A stretch of 60,303 nucleotides of DNA from Anaerolineae bacterium (GCA_025454525.1 JALOOG010000018.1:1-60303), one strand, 5' to 3'. Numbered from the stretch's first letter, positions 42,164 to 52,079 are shown. Notes: a model not told the origin generated them from the letters alone. Numbers and translations are program-made.

Positions 42164-42771
42164 TGCGCCGTTTAGTGGTCATGGTCTCTGGGAGTGGCAC
42201 GAATCTACAGGCGTTGATCGATGCGATCGCCGATCGGCAGATCGCTCATGCGGAGATTGTCCTCGTCGTGTCGAATCGCAAGGGGGCTTATGCGCTCACC
42301 CGTGCCGAACAATCCGGCATTCCGACCTTATATTTCCCGTTGAAGCCTTATCATGATGACGGACGATCGCGGGCGGACTATGATACCGATTTAGCCCAAG
42401 CGATCGCACCTTATCAACCCGATCTGATCGTCTTAGCGGGTTGGATGCACATCTTAGGTGAGACATTTTTAGCGCGTTTTCCGCAACAGGTGATCAATCT
42501 GCATCCGGCGCTCCCCGGCATGTTCGCGGGGACACATGCGATCGAACGGGCGTTTGAGGCGTATCAGCGCGGTGAGATCCCCGAAACCGGTTGTATGATC
42601 CATTATGTGATCCCAGAGGTAGACGCGGGCGCGGTGATCTTACAGCGGGTCGTGCCGATCCAACCGGATGATACCTTAGCGGACTTTGAGGCCCGTTTGC
42701 ATCAAACCGAACACGCGCTGATCGTAGAAGCGGTAGCGCAATTGACTGCGTTAAGTGAGGACGACTCGTAA
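42163..42771 (+). CDS. purN: Phosphoribosylglycinamide formyltransferase
   Basis: Third step of purine synthesis: formyl transfer from 10-formyltetrahydrofolate. The 202-residue protein shows VSGSGTNLQALIDA near the N-terminus and the catalytic triad equivalents N112, H114 (NLHPALPG) and D154 (EVDAGAVI). Length is typical. TGATG junction with purM (one shared base). Its 3' end overlaps the convergent Nudix gene by 21 bases. Confidence 0.97.
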   Translation: MRRLVVMVSGSGTNLQALIDAIADRQIAHAEIVLVVSNRKGAYALTRAEQSGIPTLYFPLKPYHDDGRSRADYDTDLAQAIAPYQPDLIVLAGWMHILGETFLARFPQQVINLHPALPGMFAGTHAIERAFEAYQRGEIPETGCMIHYVIPEVDAGAVILQRVVPIQPDDTLADFEARLHQTEHALIVEAVAQLTALSEDDS

Positions 42772-43371
42772 GCGATGCTCTAACTCGCTTAACATGATCG
42801 CGGTTGCGCCCCACACTTTATGACCGCACAACTCGTAATACGGGATGATCACGCGGGTTTGACCGAATAGCCGTTCTTCTTCACGTTTCATCGTATCATC
42901 CAGCAGATCGGGTAACGGCACGGTAAACACTTCAGCCACTTCGATCGGATTCGGGATGAAGCGCGGGGCATACGGGAGATAACCGACGGTCGGATAGACG
43001 TTAAAATGACTAGGGGGGATGTAGATCTTGGTTAGTTCACCCAAGATCAGGATCTCATCACAGAGTCCCAGTTCCTCACAGGTTTCGCGCAAGGCGGTGA
43101 TCGCTTTGCTAGGGTCTTGGGGATCACATTTTCCACCCGGAAAGCTAATCTGCCCACTATGGCCGCGTAGCGACTCGGTGCGACGGGTGAGGACGATGTG
43201 TAGCGCGCCGTCTTGATGTGGAAATAACAGCGCCAACACACCTGCATCGCGAGGCGGGCCGGATTGCTCTGTCCAACCGCGTGGATTTGGGGCCATCCGA
43301 AGTACGGCCCCCTCAAAGTCAAAAGCGGGCAACGTCAAAGCGGCCCGAACGTGATCTAAGGTGATGATCAT
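42751..43371 (-). CDS. Nudix hydrolase, CoA-pyrophosphatase-like
   Basis: A 206-residue Nudix protein. The Nudix box runs from GGKCDPQD to LRETCEELGL (~77-100), with the REU-x-EE-x-G core intact and an Asp where the first Glu of the box usually stands. The preceding GHSGQISFPGGK block is characteristic of the CoA/NADH pyrophosphatase (NudL/YeaB) group, so it probably cleaves CoA or its derivatives. It starts inside the last codon of the isoaspartyl methyltransferase gene (ATGA overlap of 4 bases), forming one minus-strand operon, and converges on purN. Confidence 0.92.
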   Translation of the reverse strand: MIITLDHVRAALTLPAFDFEGAVLRMAPNPRGWTEQSGPPRDAGVLALLFPHQDGALHIVLTRRTESLRGHSGQISFPGGKCDPQDPSKAITALRETCEELGLCDEILILGELTKIYIPPSHFNVYPTVGYLPYAPRFIPNPIEVAEVFTVPLPDLLDDTMKREEERLFGQTRVIIPYYELCGHKVWGATAIMLSELEHRLRVVLT

Positions 43372-44525
43372 TCTGATTGGATCTCATCTAACCATGCGTG
43401 CAAGAGATGATCATGGCGCGGATAACGTTGACCGCGGGCGGGAGTTTCATCCGTTTTCGGGTATAACGCTAAGCGCAAGCGATCGATTGTGGGACGACCG
43501 ACGCTGACCCAATCGGCCAAGAGTTTTTCAACGGCCAAAAAGGCATCCGCACCCGCGAAACAATGGGTCATGCCTTTTTCGTCATACGGGATCAAGCAAG
43601 CACTGCCGGGGGTGAACAGGCCGAAGCCCGCGCCTTGTACACCATAGGCTTGTTGATCTTTAAGGACACGAAATAGGGCAAACGTATACCCTGTGGGTTC
43701 ATGCAGCATGATATACGGCATGAAACCGCGCCAAAATTCGTCATCGGAGAGGGTATAACTGAGATGACATTGGTCTTGATCGGCGGATAAGAGCAGATGC
43801 AAGGCCGCGGTATCGATCATGTCGAGTCCGTCGCCTGCTAAGAACATCGAAGCGCTATTGACTCGTTTGTGGAAGACGGGGGCTGCGGCCTCACCACGCA
43901 TCAAGACAAACCCACACGGCCGATTATCGCTGCTATACAGTGATCCATCGGGTGTAGGACGAAAGGCGGCGCTCACTTGCATCCCATTGAGAGCGATCGG
44001 CAAGACGATCACGCCATCCGATCGGAGTTGATCGTGCCATACAGCAGGTAGATCCCACAAGCCAACTGTGGCCAAGATGCGATCGTAGGGCGCATGTGGT
44101 GCATAACCTAGCGCACCGTCTCCAGTGATCACGGTGACTTGTGGAAGCCCTACCGCGGCCAGATGATCGCGGGCTTGTTGTGCGATCATTTCATCGTATT
44201 CAATGGTGGTGACAGAACCCGATGGCCCGACGATGTGTTGCATAATCGCGGCGTTATACCCGGTGCCAGCGCCGATCTCTAAGACCCGATGGCCGGGGCG
44301 CAAGCCTAATTGACGCAACATGATCAGCATCATACTCGGTTGACTCGATGAACTGATCACTTGGCCTTCGCTATCATAATGGGTGGGGATTGCGGTGTCA
44401 CTATACACCTCGTCCCACGGCACTTCTGGTAAAAACGGATGACGCGGTATGGCCCGAAAGGCGGCCTCGTGGGCCGCATCGGGAAATAACGTCTGAAGCG
44501 CGTCAGCTAACCGGTTATGATCCAT
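43368..44525 (-). CDS. Protein-L-isoaspartate O-methyltransferase, extended
   Basis: A 385-residue PCMT-type protein-repair methyltransferase. Residues ~10-215 form the catalytic domain: IPRHPFLPE, YSDTAIPT, ISSSSQPSMM (substrate loop), then LEIGAGTGYNAAIM and the GDGALGYAPHAPYDRILAT acceptor block. The ~170-residue C-terminal extension is not in classic PCMT and may be a regulatory or substrate domain. The start at 44525 overlaps the upstream small-protein gene by 11 bases; longer in-frame starts at 44561 or 44606 are possible but would overlap more. Confidence 0.88.
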   Translation of the reverse strand: MDHNRLADALQTLFPDAAHEAAFRAIPRHPFLPEVPWDEVYSDTAIPTHYDSEGQVISSSSQPSMMLIMLRQLGLRPGHRVLEIGAGTGYNAAIMQHIVGPSGSVTTIEYDEMIAQQARDHLAAVGLPQVTVITGDGALGYAPHAPYDRILATVGLWDLPAVWHDQLRSDGVIVLPIALNGMQVSAAFRPTPDGSLYSSDNRPCGFVLMRGEAAAPVFHKRVNSASMFLAGDGLDMIDTAALHLLLSADQDQCHLSYTLSDDEFWRGFMPYIMLHEPTGYTFALFRVLKDQQAYGVQGAGFGLFTPGSACLIPYDEKGMTHCFAGADAFLAVEKLLADWVSVGRPTIDRLRLALYPKTDETPARGQRYPRHDHLLHAWLDEIQSE

Positions 44526-44811
44526 ACCATGCCCGACGCTTGCGTAAGGACACGCCTGCATCTTCTCCGCTCCGACGGGCGGTACGTACCCGACCGCGTG
44601 CATCAATGTTCACTTGGCCGGCCTTTTGCAGGCGGGCAAATTCTTCCGGTGTGATCACCGGAGCGGGTTCTCCGCCGAGTCGTTCTAGACGTTCTTGCAT
44701 ACTCTCTTGTTCCACGGCCGGAGGTTGGGGTGTATTTTGATCTTCAATAAAATTGTCCTCTTCCGGCGGGACAGGGGTATGCGGGGGGGGTGGATTGTTT
44801 TGATCAGTCAT
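44515..44811 (-). CDS. Small Pro/Glu-rich hypothetical protein
   Basis: A 98-residue polar protein: an N-terminal half rich in Pro, Glu and Asn (NNPPPPHTPVPPEEDN...) and a C-terminal half with charged helix and Arg cluster (ARGRVRTARRSGE...LRKRR). No family recognised. It precedes the PCMT gene, overlapping by 11 bases, and GAGGGA lies upstream of the ATG, so it is probably translated. A short disordered adaptor is a guess. Confidence 0.6.
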   Translation of the reverse strand: MTDQNNPPPPHTPVPPEEDNFIEDQNTPQPPAVEQESMQERLERLGGEPAPVITPEEFARLQKAGQVNIDARGRVRTARRSGEDAGVSLRKRRAWYGS

Positions 44812-44919
44812 GTTCCCTCACTTAATTCAAGAAGGTTCTCCTTTAGTATAACTGAAAATGCCACGAGATTGAAATTGCAATACTGCCAATCCAATCAAAT
44901 TCCCCTAACTTTGGGGGAT

Positions 44920-44956
44920 TTATCAGATATAAGTGCTGATAAACCTAACTTATCAG
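44920..44956 (+). promoter_or_regulatory. Alternating TTATCAG/CTGATAA motifs upstream of GT-C gene
   Basis: Three seven-base motifs in alternating orientation: TTATCAG (44920-44926), CTGATAA (44936-44942) and TTATCAG (44950-44956). The centre can pair with either flank, giving two mutually exclusive hairpins, or the sites can act as repeated protein half-sites. They lie 125-160 bases upstream of the glycosyltransferase ATG. Just before is CCCC..GGGG (44902-44916). Confidence 0.6.
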
Positions 44957-45080
44957 TACAAAGGCTATTTTCATGACTTCCGCCTACCTATATTGGACAA
45001 ATTTAAGATAGAGACATTTTGCCGATTGTGGTGTATAAACGCTAGGACTTTCGTGAGCAAATGCGAACACCGGATGATTT

Positions 45081-47009
45081 ATGCAACAAACCATGACTCC
45101 CACTGAAACCACAACTTCACGCGCCACGCCACAAGTGTGGACGCTTTCATTAGAAGGAATCGTTTATCTTGCCTTGATCGTGTTGGCGCTGGTCTTTCGA
45201 CTCGCGGAAATCGACTCGATCCCCTTGACTCCGGCGGAAACCGCTGATGCGTTGGCCGCATGGCGCACGATCTCACCGGACGGTGCGCCTGTGCCAGAGG
45301 AGTTCACCACCGATAGCCCGGTCTTATTCACCATGCAACGGATCGGCTTCACCTTATTAGGCCCCACCGAGTTAGCCGCACGTTTATTGACCATGTTAAC
45401 GGGTTTGGCCTTGGCTTTTACACCGCTTTTGTTTCGCGATCGTTTAGGACGCACGCGCACGCTGTTATGGGTGGTGTTATTGGCCTTTTCGCCGATCGCA
45501 TTGCTTGCATCGCGCACCAGTAGCCCGATGATCTGGGCCTCATTAGCCGCCGTGTTCGGGATCTACTTTTTCAGTCGTTTTTGGCACACGACAAACACCG
45601 TAGACGGTGTGTTGACGATCGTCGCTTTCGGATTACTGCTCTTATTCAGTGAACCAGGCGGGATCGTGTTAGGTGTGATCTTATTCGGCGCGGCTGTGAT
45701 CGCCGTCATGAGTCATCCCGATCTCATGAGTGAAGGCGCTACGCCTTTAGCGCAAGTGCGCCAATTACCTTGGGTAACAGGCATCCCAATCACGATCTTG
45801 ATCGTATCTGCGATCGCGACCGGCTTCTTGACCTACACCACCGGACTTTCGGGCATCGGAGAAGCGCTCAATGGCTTTTTGTCCGGGTGGACACAACGCC
45901 CACCGAATACCCCTTGGGTCTATCCGTTGTTCACCTCGATTTACTATGAGCCGTTTTTAGCGATATTTGCGATTGTGGGTACTTTCATCTTAGTCCGTCA
46001 ACATACGCTCACCTTGATCGATCGCTTCTTGATCGGCTGGGTGATTATGGGGATCATCGCGTCGATCTTCTTTGTGGGTGCAAGCGCCGATCACGCGCTT
46101 TGGTTGACCTTACCGTTAGCCGGACTAGCGACCCATGCCCTGTTACAATGTTTGATCACCGTGCGTTTGCCCAATCTCTGGGAAAATGCGTCAGAAGATG
46201 ACGACATCAATCGGCTTTACACCGTGCAGGTGGGGAAATGGATCGTCGCATTGGTGTCGTTAGGCCTATTGATGATGTTAGCGCTCCACTTGCAGATCAT
46301 CGCACGCGGTTTGTTAGAAACCGCCGATGTCATTGCGTTTGTGGAGCGTTTAGCATCGGGTGGGGTGCGTGAATTACAAAATAGTACGCTGTGGTTGGTG
46401 ATCACGATCTTGTTGTTCTTGGTGAGTGGCTTATTGGCAGCCAGTGTTTGGGGCAATACGACCACGTTACAAGGCCTTGGCTTGGGACTGTTGGTCTTTA
46501 TGCTGATCAACGGCACTGCGGCTGCGTGGAGTGCCTCGGTATTTGATTATGACAACCCCGCTGAATTGTGGCACACCCATGCCACCGCCCGCGAGGCCGT
46601 TTTGATGCGCGAGACGATGATCCAATTAGCTGATCGAGAGACCTTAGGTCATCGTGACTTACGGATCACGGTCGTGATCGACTCCGAACGCGGTTTAACC
46701 CGGGACGGGGTTTTGGCATGGCAATTACGTGATTTCCGTCATACGACCTTTGTCGAAACCGTGGAAGCCGCCCGTGCCGCGCCGATCGTGCTGATGCCCG
46801 AATTAGAGGCTTCCCCGGACTTAGGCGGCGCGTATGTCGGTCAGCGGATCTATCTCACCCGCAACTGGGATCCTGGACAATTGCGCGGACTCGATTTCTT
46901 GGCTTGGTGGTTTCAGCGTCAAGTCCGCGAAACGCCACAACCCCAGCTCACCGTGATGCTGTGGGTGCGCCGCGATATTTACGAAAGCGCCCCTATTAGC
47001 GGAGAATAA
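45081..47009 (+). CDS. Polytopic GT-C-like membrane protein
   Basis: A 642-residue membrane protein with about 12 hydrophobic helices (residues ~25-480) and a soluble C-terminal domain (~490-640). The first external loop (IDSIPLTPAETADALAAW, ~52-69) has the acidic residue position used by GT-C enzymes, followed by TELAARLLTMLTGL as in ArnT/PMT and TIGR03663-like proteins. It may add sugars to exported polymers, but the acidic motif is weaker than in the protein at 7987, so catalytic function is less sure. RBS is weak. It precedes the ABC exporter by 74 bases but a separate promoter lies between. Confidence 0.75.
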   Translation: MQQTMTPTETTTSRATPQVWTLSLEGIVYLALIVLALVFRLAEIDSIPLTPAETADALAAWRTISPDGAPVPEEFTTDSPVLFTMQRIGFTLLGPTELAARLLTMLTGLALAFTPLLFRDRLGRTRTLLWVVLLAFSPIALLASRTSSPMIWASLAAVFGIYFFSRFWHTTNTVDGVLTIVAFGLLLLFSEPGGIVLGVILFGAAVIAVMSHPDLMSEGATPLAQVRQLPWVTGIPITILIVSAIATGFLTYTTGLSGIGEALNGFLSGWTQRPPNTPWVYPLFTSIYYEPFLAIFAIVGTFILVRQHTLTLIDRFLIGWVIMGIIASIFFVGASADHALWLTLPLAGLATHALLQCLITVRLPNLWENASEDDDINRLYTVQVGKWIVALVSLGLLMMLALHLQIIARGLLETADVIAFVERLASGGVRELQNSTLWLVITILLFLVSGLLAASVWGNTTTLQGLGLGLLVFMLINGTAAAWSASVFDYDNPAELWHTHATAREAVLMRETMIQLADRETLGHRDLRITVVIDSERGLTRDGVLAWQLRDFRHTTFVETVEAARAAPIVLMPELEASPDLGGAYVGQRIYLTRNWDPGQLRGLDFLAWWFQRQVRETPQPQLTVMLWVRRDIYESAPISGE

Positions 47010-47030
47010 GTGCTAAATGAGTATTACGAC

Positions 47031-47075
47031 CCTTGTCTCAGTCCCTACGTACAATAAAGGTGCATTGAGACAAGG
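47031..47075 (+). promoter_or_regulatory. Inverted repeat over the promoter and RBS of the ABC exporter operon
   Basis: Perfect 10-bp arms CCTTGTCTCA (47031-47040) and TGAGACAAGG (47066-47075), 25 bases apart. A -10-like TACAAT (47050-47055) lies between and the right arm overlaps the AAGGAG RBS. It could be an operator for a repressor, or, if transcription begins upstream, a hairpin hiding the RBS. Confidence 0.75.
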
Positions 47076-47083
47076 AGTTTGTT

Positions 47084-48082
47084 ATGACTGCATCCTCTTC
47101 CCCTTCGCTTGTACAGATCCGCGGACTGGGTAAAACCTATAAACGTGCCGACGGGACTCCGGTAAAAGCCGTTAAAAATATTGATTTAGACATCTTGACA
47201 GGTGAAATTTTCAGCCTTTTGGGACCCAATGGAGCGGGTAAATCAACCACCATTTCCATGATCAGCGGTCTGATCCCACCAACGCAAGGTGAGGCTCACA
47301 TCGGCGGTTATTCGATTGTGAAACAACCGATGCAAGCCAAGCGCTTAATGGGAGTCGTGCCACAAGAGATCGCACTCTATCCCACGCTTAGCGCACGCCA
47401 AAACCTTGAATTTTTTGGCAGGATGTACGACATGCAGGGCGCGGCCTTGCGTCAACGAGTCGATGAAGTTTTAGAGGTGATCGATCTCAAAGACCGTCAA
47501 CACGATCGGGTTGAGACGTTCTCTGGCGGCATGAAACGCCGCGTGAACATCGGCGTAGGCTTGTTGAATAAACCGCAATTGATCTACATGGATGAACCCA
47601 CGGTAGGCATTGATCCCCAAAACCGCCGTCGCATCTTAGACACTGTGTTATTGTTGCGCGAACAGTACAAGATGACCGTGTTATATACCACGCATCTCAT
47701 GGAAGAGGCGCAAGAGTTAAGCGACCGGGTAGGCATTATTGATCATGGCGAGATTATCGCCTGTGGCACACAAACCGAATTGATGCACCGGGTGGGTGAA
47801 GAAGACCGCTTGATCTTAAGCATTGATCAACCGAATGTCTCTGACACCGTGTTAACGCGCTTTCAGACCGAAATTGACGGGGTTCAACGGGCTGTCTGTG
47901 AGATCAATCCGGATGATCACAGCGTCAAGCTGATTATTTTCGCTCAACGGGGTCGCAAGGCCTTACCGGATGCGATCCGTTTAGCCAACGATGCGGGCGT
48001 GAAAGTCACCTCGGTAGAAGTCCGTGAACCAGATTTAGAGTCGCTATTCCTAAAATTGACCGGCCGCGCTTTGCGCGATTAA
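47084..48082 (+). CDS. ABC-2 type exporter, ATP-binding subunit
   Basis: A 332-residue ABC ATPase of the drug/polysaccharide-export (CcmA/DrrA-like) group. Walker A GPNGAGKS (47-54), Q-loop near 94, signature SGGMKRR (147-153), Walker B LIYMDEPT (166-173), D-loop and H-loop (TTH). The C-terminal ~110 residues form the extension usual in DrrA-like ATPases. Strong AAGGAG before ATG. First gene of a three-gene operon with two permeases. Confidence 0.97.
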   Translation: MTASSSPSLVQIRGLGKTYKRADGTPVKAVKNIDLDILTGEIFSLLGPNGAGKSTTISMISGLIPPTQGEAHIGGYSIVKQPMQAKRLMGVVPQEIALYPTLSARQNLEFFGRMYDMQGAALRQRVDEVLEVIDLKDRQHDRVETFSGGMKRRVNIGVGLLNKPQLIYMDEPTVGIDPQNRRRILDTVLLLREQYKMTVLYTTHLMEEAQELSDRVGIIDHGEIIACGTQTELMHRVGEEDRLILSIDQPNVSDTVLTRFQTEIDGVQRAVCEINPDDHSVKLIIFAQRGRKALPDAIRLANDAGVKVTSVEVREPDLESLFLKLTGRALRD

Positions 48083-48094
48083 CGGAGCGTGATC

Positions 48095-49384
48095 ATGCGA
48101 AAAATTCTGATTATTGCTGCTAAAGACCTTCGCGAAACGTTTTCCGACCGCAATCTGTTATTGATCATGTTTGCCGCGCCCTTAGCGATTGCCACGATTA
48201 TCGCGTTGGTATTCGGCGGGGTGAGTCGCGGCGCTTCACCGCTCCAAAACATCCCGATCGCGATCGTCAACCAAGACACAGGAAGCGCGTTTGTCAGTTA
48301 TGGGCAGATCTTCACCGAGATCTTTATCCCGGCGACTCCCGATCCTGAAAATGAGTTAGAACAACTAGTAGATGCGATCGCCTTAACTGATCCGGTGGCG
48401 GCCCGTGCGGGAGTCGATGCTGGCACCTATGCCGTTGCGATCATCATCCCACCAGACTTTACCTCGAATCTCTCGTATGTTGGGCCCGGTATCCCATTAG
48501 GGACAAGTAGCATTGAGATGTACGCCGATCGCGATCGACCGATCGGCGCGGAGATCATCCGTAGCATCACCGACGGCATTCTGACTCAATTAGCGGCCAG
48601 CAACATTGCTTTAGCGGCCGGACTCGACACCTTGATCGCGGATTCGCCGTTGATCGCAGCCTCTGCGCCCTTCAGCGATGCCTTTAACAACGCGATGGCC
48701 GCCACTTTCACGCCGTCGCTCAATACGATCCAAGTGGAGTCGCTCACCATTGAGCAGCAAGCGCGCACTTTTAACCCGTTGGTATTGGTCGGATCGGCAC
48801 AAGCGATCTTTTTTGCCTTGTTTACGGCCAATGGCGGCGCATCCCATATCCTTGAAGAAGGCCGCAACCGCACTTTACATCGCTTACGCATGTCTCCCAC
48901 GCACCCGGTGACGATCTTACTCGGTAAGATGGCCGGTACATTTGTAATGGTGTTTGTGCAGTTGGTGTTATTGGGAATCGCGTTTATGTTGGTGAATACA
49001 TTGTTAGCGGGTCAATTTGAACTAATCTGGGGGCCAAATCCGATCGCTTTGTTGTTGATCACCTTCACAATCACTTTAGCCTCTACCGGACTCGGATCGA
49101 TCGTCGCGGCCACGGCTAAAAATCCAGAGCGCGCCCAAATCACCGGCACAGTGATCGCGATGTTTATGGGCATGGTTGGGGGCGCGTTCTTCCAGACCGG
49201 GACGGACTCCGCTTTTGGGGGGATCGAACGTCTTTCGATCGTCTATTGGGGGTCAAATGCCTTACAGCGTTTGGCAAGTGGTCAGAGTGATATCGTGCTT
49301 CATGCTGTGGTGATGACCCTATTCGGTGCGATCGCTTTTGCGATCGGCCTCTGGTTGTTTCACCGTCAACTACAGGAGGACTAA
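48095..49384 (+). CDS. ABC-2 type exporter permease 1
   Basis: A 429-residue ABC-2 permease: N-terminal helix (~18-40), a large external domain (~45-235), then five C-terminal helices with the ABC-2 motif (ILEEGRNRTLHRLRMSP, ~250-266, followed by GKMAGTF). The ATG at 48095 lies 7 bases after GGAG; the GTG at 48089 would be too close. It pairs with the next permease to form a heterodimeric channel. The substrate could be a drug, lipid or peptide. Confidence 0.93.
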   Translation: MRKILIIAAKDLRETFSDRNLLLIMFAAPLAIATIIALVFGGVSRGASPLQNIPIAIVNQDTGSAFVSYGQIFTEIFIPATPDPENELEQLVDAIALTDPVAARAGVDAGTYAVAIIIPPDFTSNLSYVGPGIPLGTSSIEMYADRDRPIGAEIIRSITDGILTQLAASNIALAAGLDTLIADSPLIAASAPFSDAFNNAMAATFTPSLNTIQVESLTIEQQARTFNPLVLVGSAQAIFFALFTANGGASHILEEGRNRTLHRLRMSPTHPVTILLGKMAGTFVMVFVQLVLLGIAFMLVNTLLAGQFELIWGPNPIALLLITFTITLASTGLGSIVAATAKNPERAQITGTVIAMFMGMVGGAFFQTGTDSAFGGIERLSIVYWGSNALQRLASGQSDIVLHAVVMTLFGAIAFAIGLWLFHRQLQED

Positions 49385-49386
49385 CG

Positions 49387-50637
49387 ATGAAAATTTGGCA
49401 TATTGCACTAAACGACTTACTGGTCACGCGCTCATCCCCTTCCACATGGTTATTTTTGTTCGCGGTGCCGGCGATATTAGTGGTGGTACTTGCGCTTCCT
49501 AACGGGGGATTTCAAGATCCCAATGCACCCGTTTATCAACGGTTAGATGTGATCGATAGCGATCAGAGTCCCGCTTCGTCCGACTTACTGATGCACATGC
49601 GACGCGCAAATGCGACGTTATTGTTATGTCCCATAGACAACGATGAAACCGATCGTTGTGGTTTAGGCGATGCAGCGTTCACCCTTGAGTTAGCCACAGA
49701 GCGCTTACGACAAGGGCGCACCGAAGGGTATTTGACGATCCCCGCAGGTTTTGGTGAAGCGGTGATCGGACAAACACCGTTTAAACTCGGTTTCTATAGT
49801 TTGCCGACGACCGAATTAAACCCACAAGAACCGCTCTTACAGACGGTCAACGCGGCGCTCACCCGGGTCAACGCCTTAGCGACGGCCCAACGATTCGCCG
49901 ATGTATTATATGCGGATCTGGGAGGCAATCCCGAATTTTCGCAACAGGTTTATCAGCGCGCTCAAAGTTATTGGGCCACGGAACCGATCACGATCCGCTT
50001 TGAGCAGACTCCGGCGGCTACGATCAACAGCGATCAACCCGTTGGGTTTCAGCAATCCGTCCCTGGCACGGGTAGCATGTACGTGATGAATGTCGTTTTA
50101 GCGGGATCGGTGGTGCTGTTGTTAGAACGCAAACAAGGCACGATGCAACGGATCTTAACAATGCCGGTGAGTCAAGGCGCGTTTATCGCGGGCAAGATGT
50201 TAAGTCGGGTGATCTTAGGCATGATTCAATTTATGGTGGCCTTTGCCGTCGGACTCTTGTTCGGTACACGCTATGGGAGTGATCCGATCGCGTTGATCTT
50301 GCTGATGTTCGCGTTTGTCCTGTGTATCAGCGGACTCGCGTTGTTGTTGGCAACGGTGATCAAAAGTGAAGAACAAGGCAGCGGTTTAGCGTTGTTTCTG
50401 ATGTTGACGCTTGCCCCGTTGGGAGGAGCTTGGTGGTCATTAGAACTAGAGTTTATTCCGGAATTTATGCGTGTGATCGGCAATCTGACTCCGGTCGGTT
50501 GGGTGATGAATGGCTTTAACAAGTTGATCGTGCAGGATGGTGGTTTGATCGCGGTTTTGCCGAATATTGGGATCTTGGTTGCGGTCGCAGGGGTATTATT
50601 CGCGATTGCATCCTACCGTTTGCGGTACGAGCAGTAA
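49387..50637 (+). CDS. ABC-2 type exporter permease 2
   Basis: A 416-residue ABC-2 permease, similar in plan to its neighbour: N-terminal helix (~18-37), extracytoplasmic domain (~40-225), then helices with LLERKQGTMQRILTMPVSQ (~240-258) and GKMLSRV. It starts 3 bases after the first permease's stop, with GGAGGA in that junction. It completes the exporter. A terminator follows at 50653. Confidence 0.94.
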   Translation: MKIWHIALNDLLVTRSSPSTWLFLFAVPAILVVVLALPNGGFQDPNAPVYQRLDVIDSDQSPASSDLLMHMRRANATLLLCPIDNDETDRCGLGDAAFTLELATERLRQGRTEGYLTIPAGFGEAVIGQTPFKLGFYSLPTTELNPQEPLLQTVNAALTRVNALATAQRFADVLYADLGGNPEFSQQVYQRAQSYWATEPITIRFEQTPAATINSDQPVGFQQSVPGTGSMYVMNVVLAGSVVLLLERKQGTMQRILTMPVSQGAFIAGKMLSRVILGMIQFMVAFAVGLLFGTRYGSDPIALILLMFAFVLCISGLALLLATVIKSEEQGSGLALFLMLTLAPLGGAWWSLELEFIPEFMRVIGNLTPVGWVMNGFNKLIVQDGGLIAVLPNIGILVAVAGVLFAIASYRLRYEQ

Positions 50638-50652
50638 GCAGATGACAAAAGG

Positions 50653-50681
50653 ACTCCGCCTCATTTTGGGGTGGAGTTTTT
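50653..50681 (+). terminator. Rho-independent terminator of the ABC exporter operon
   Basis: Stem ACTCCGCC (50653-50660) / GGTGGAGT (50670-50677) of 8 bp including one G-T pair, then T run to 50681. It follows the permease stop by 15 bases. Confidence 0.85.
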
Positions 50682-50714
50682 GATACGCTGAGTGTGATGT
50701 AAAGGATAAACGAG

Positions 50715-52079
50715 ATGTTGACCTCAATACACTTAGAAAACTTCAAAAGTTGGCAAGAATTAGAGATCCAACTTGCGCCGATCACCCTGTTATTCGGCAC
50801 AAATAACAGTAGAAAATTCAGCGTTTTACAAGCGTTGTTGATGCTCAAACAGACTGTAAACAGCTTTGATCGTAGTCAGCGACTCAATTTTGGCAGCGAT
50901 GATCACGATTAGGGAGCAGCTAAAAGAGGTGATGAATACCTTTTCCCACTGCCAAGAAACGACAAGCCAAGTGTGGTTGGGCGTATCTCTAAACAGTGAT
51001 AACCCTAAAGGTTTCAAAACACCCCCATACAGAGACTTTTTTACCTATAACGCTCATTGGCAACTGAATCATCTTAAAGAGGTGATTATTACGAAAGTGT
51101 CTATCAAAAAGACATAGAGTATGAAATCAAACTGACTGCAACCGACGACGGGGATTATCACATTGATAAAAACCTAAAACTTCCCCCTCATTTGGAAAGA
51201 TCATCAAAATTTGGAAACTTTGTCCCAAAATCCGACATAGTAACTCTTGACCACTGTTACAAAATAAAAGCTTCACCCTCTTTTGAGATATATCAAGATA
51301 AAGATAAGATTATTGCATTTAACACCATCGAAAACATCAAATTTTCATTTAAATGTTTGATGGCCTCTATTCATTATCTAGCTGCCCTACGATCCTACCC
51401 ACAGCGTAACTACTTATGGCGTGATACTATCCCCCATATCATTGAACCTAGCGGTAAAAATGCGATCGAATTGTTGATCGTATCCACCCATCGTGAGACC
51501 GAACTCTTAGAAAACGTCACGGAATGGATGATCAAACTCGGTTTGATCCAAGACTTAAAGTTAGAAGCACTGGACAAGGAACATCGGTTTTATCAACTGC
51601 AAGTGCAAGTCGCCAATAGCCATAGCGCGCTCTTTGATGTTGGCTTTGGGATCTCGCAAGTGCTACCCGTGATCACACTGTTATTTTTTGCACCAGAGGG
51701 CTCGATTCTCTTGTTAGAACAACCGGAACTTCACTTACACCCTAGAGCGCAAAGCGTTTTAGCAGATCTGATGCTGCATGTGGCCGAAACACGTCACTTA
51801 CAATTGATCGTCGAAAGCCATAGTGAGCATCTGTTGACGCGCTTACAGCGGCGCGTGGCAGAGTCCGAAAATGGGTTTGCAACACCGGACAATGTAAAAG
51901 CCTATTTTTGTCGCATGACCGATCAAGGCGCGCATATTGAGGATGTATGTATGGATCAATATGGGCAAATTCAAAATTATCCCGATAACTTTTTTGGCGA
52001 TAATTCAGGCGATTTAGACGCGCTCACCGATGCTGCCTTAGCGCGGCGGAGAGCAGAACTCCGGCGCAATCAATCATGA
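50715..52079 (+). pseudogene. Broken OLD/AAA-type ATPase with two compensating frameshifts
   Basis: Remnant of an ATPase of the AAA_15/AAA_21 (OLD-like, DUF3696) kind. Frame 0 from the ATG at 50715 (good AAAGGA RBS) reads LENFKSWQELEIQLAPITLLFGTNNS, then stops at 50910-50912. The continuing protein lies in frame +1 from about 50900 to 51115 (LKEVMNTFSHCQETTSQVWLG), then returns to frame 0 to 52079 (DIEYEIKLTATDDGD..., later LLLEQPELHLHP near Walker B and SHSEHLLTRLQRR). The Walker A core, normally GxNxSGKS, reads NNSRKF, so nucleotide binding is lost even without the frameshifts. The compensating shifts may be assembly errors, but the Walker A changes argue for true decay. Confidence 0.8.
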
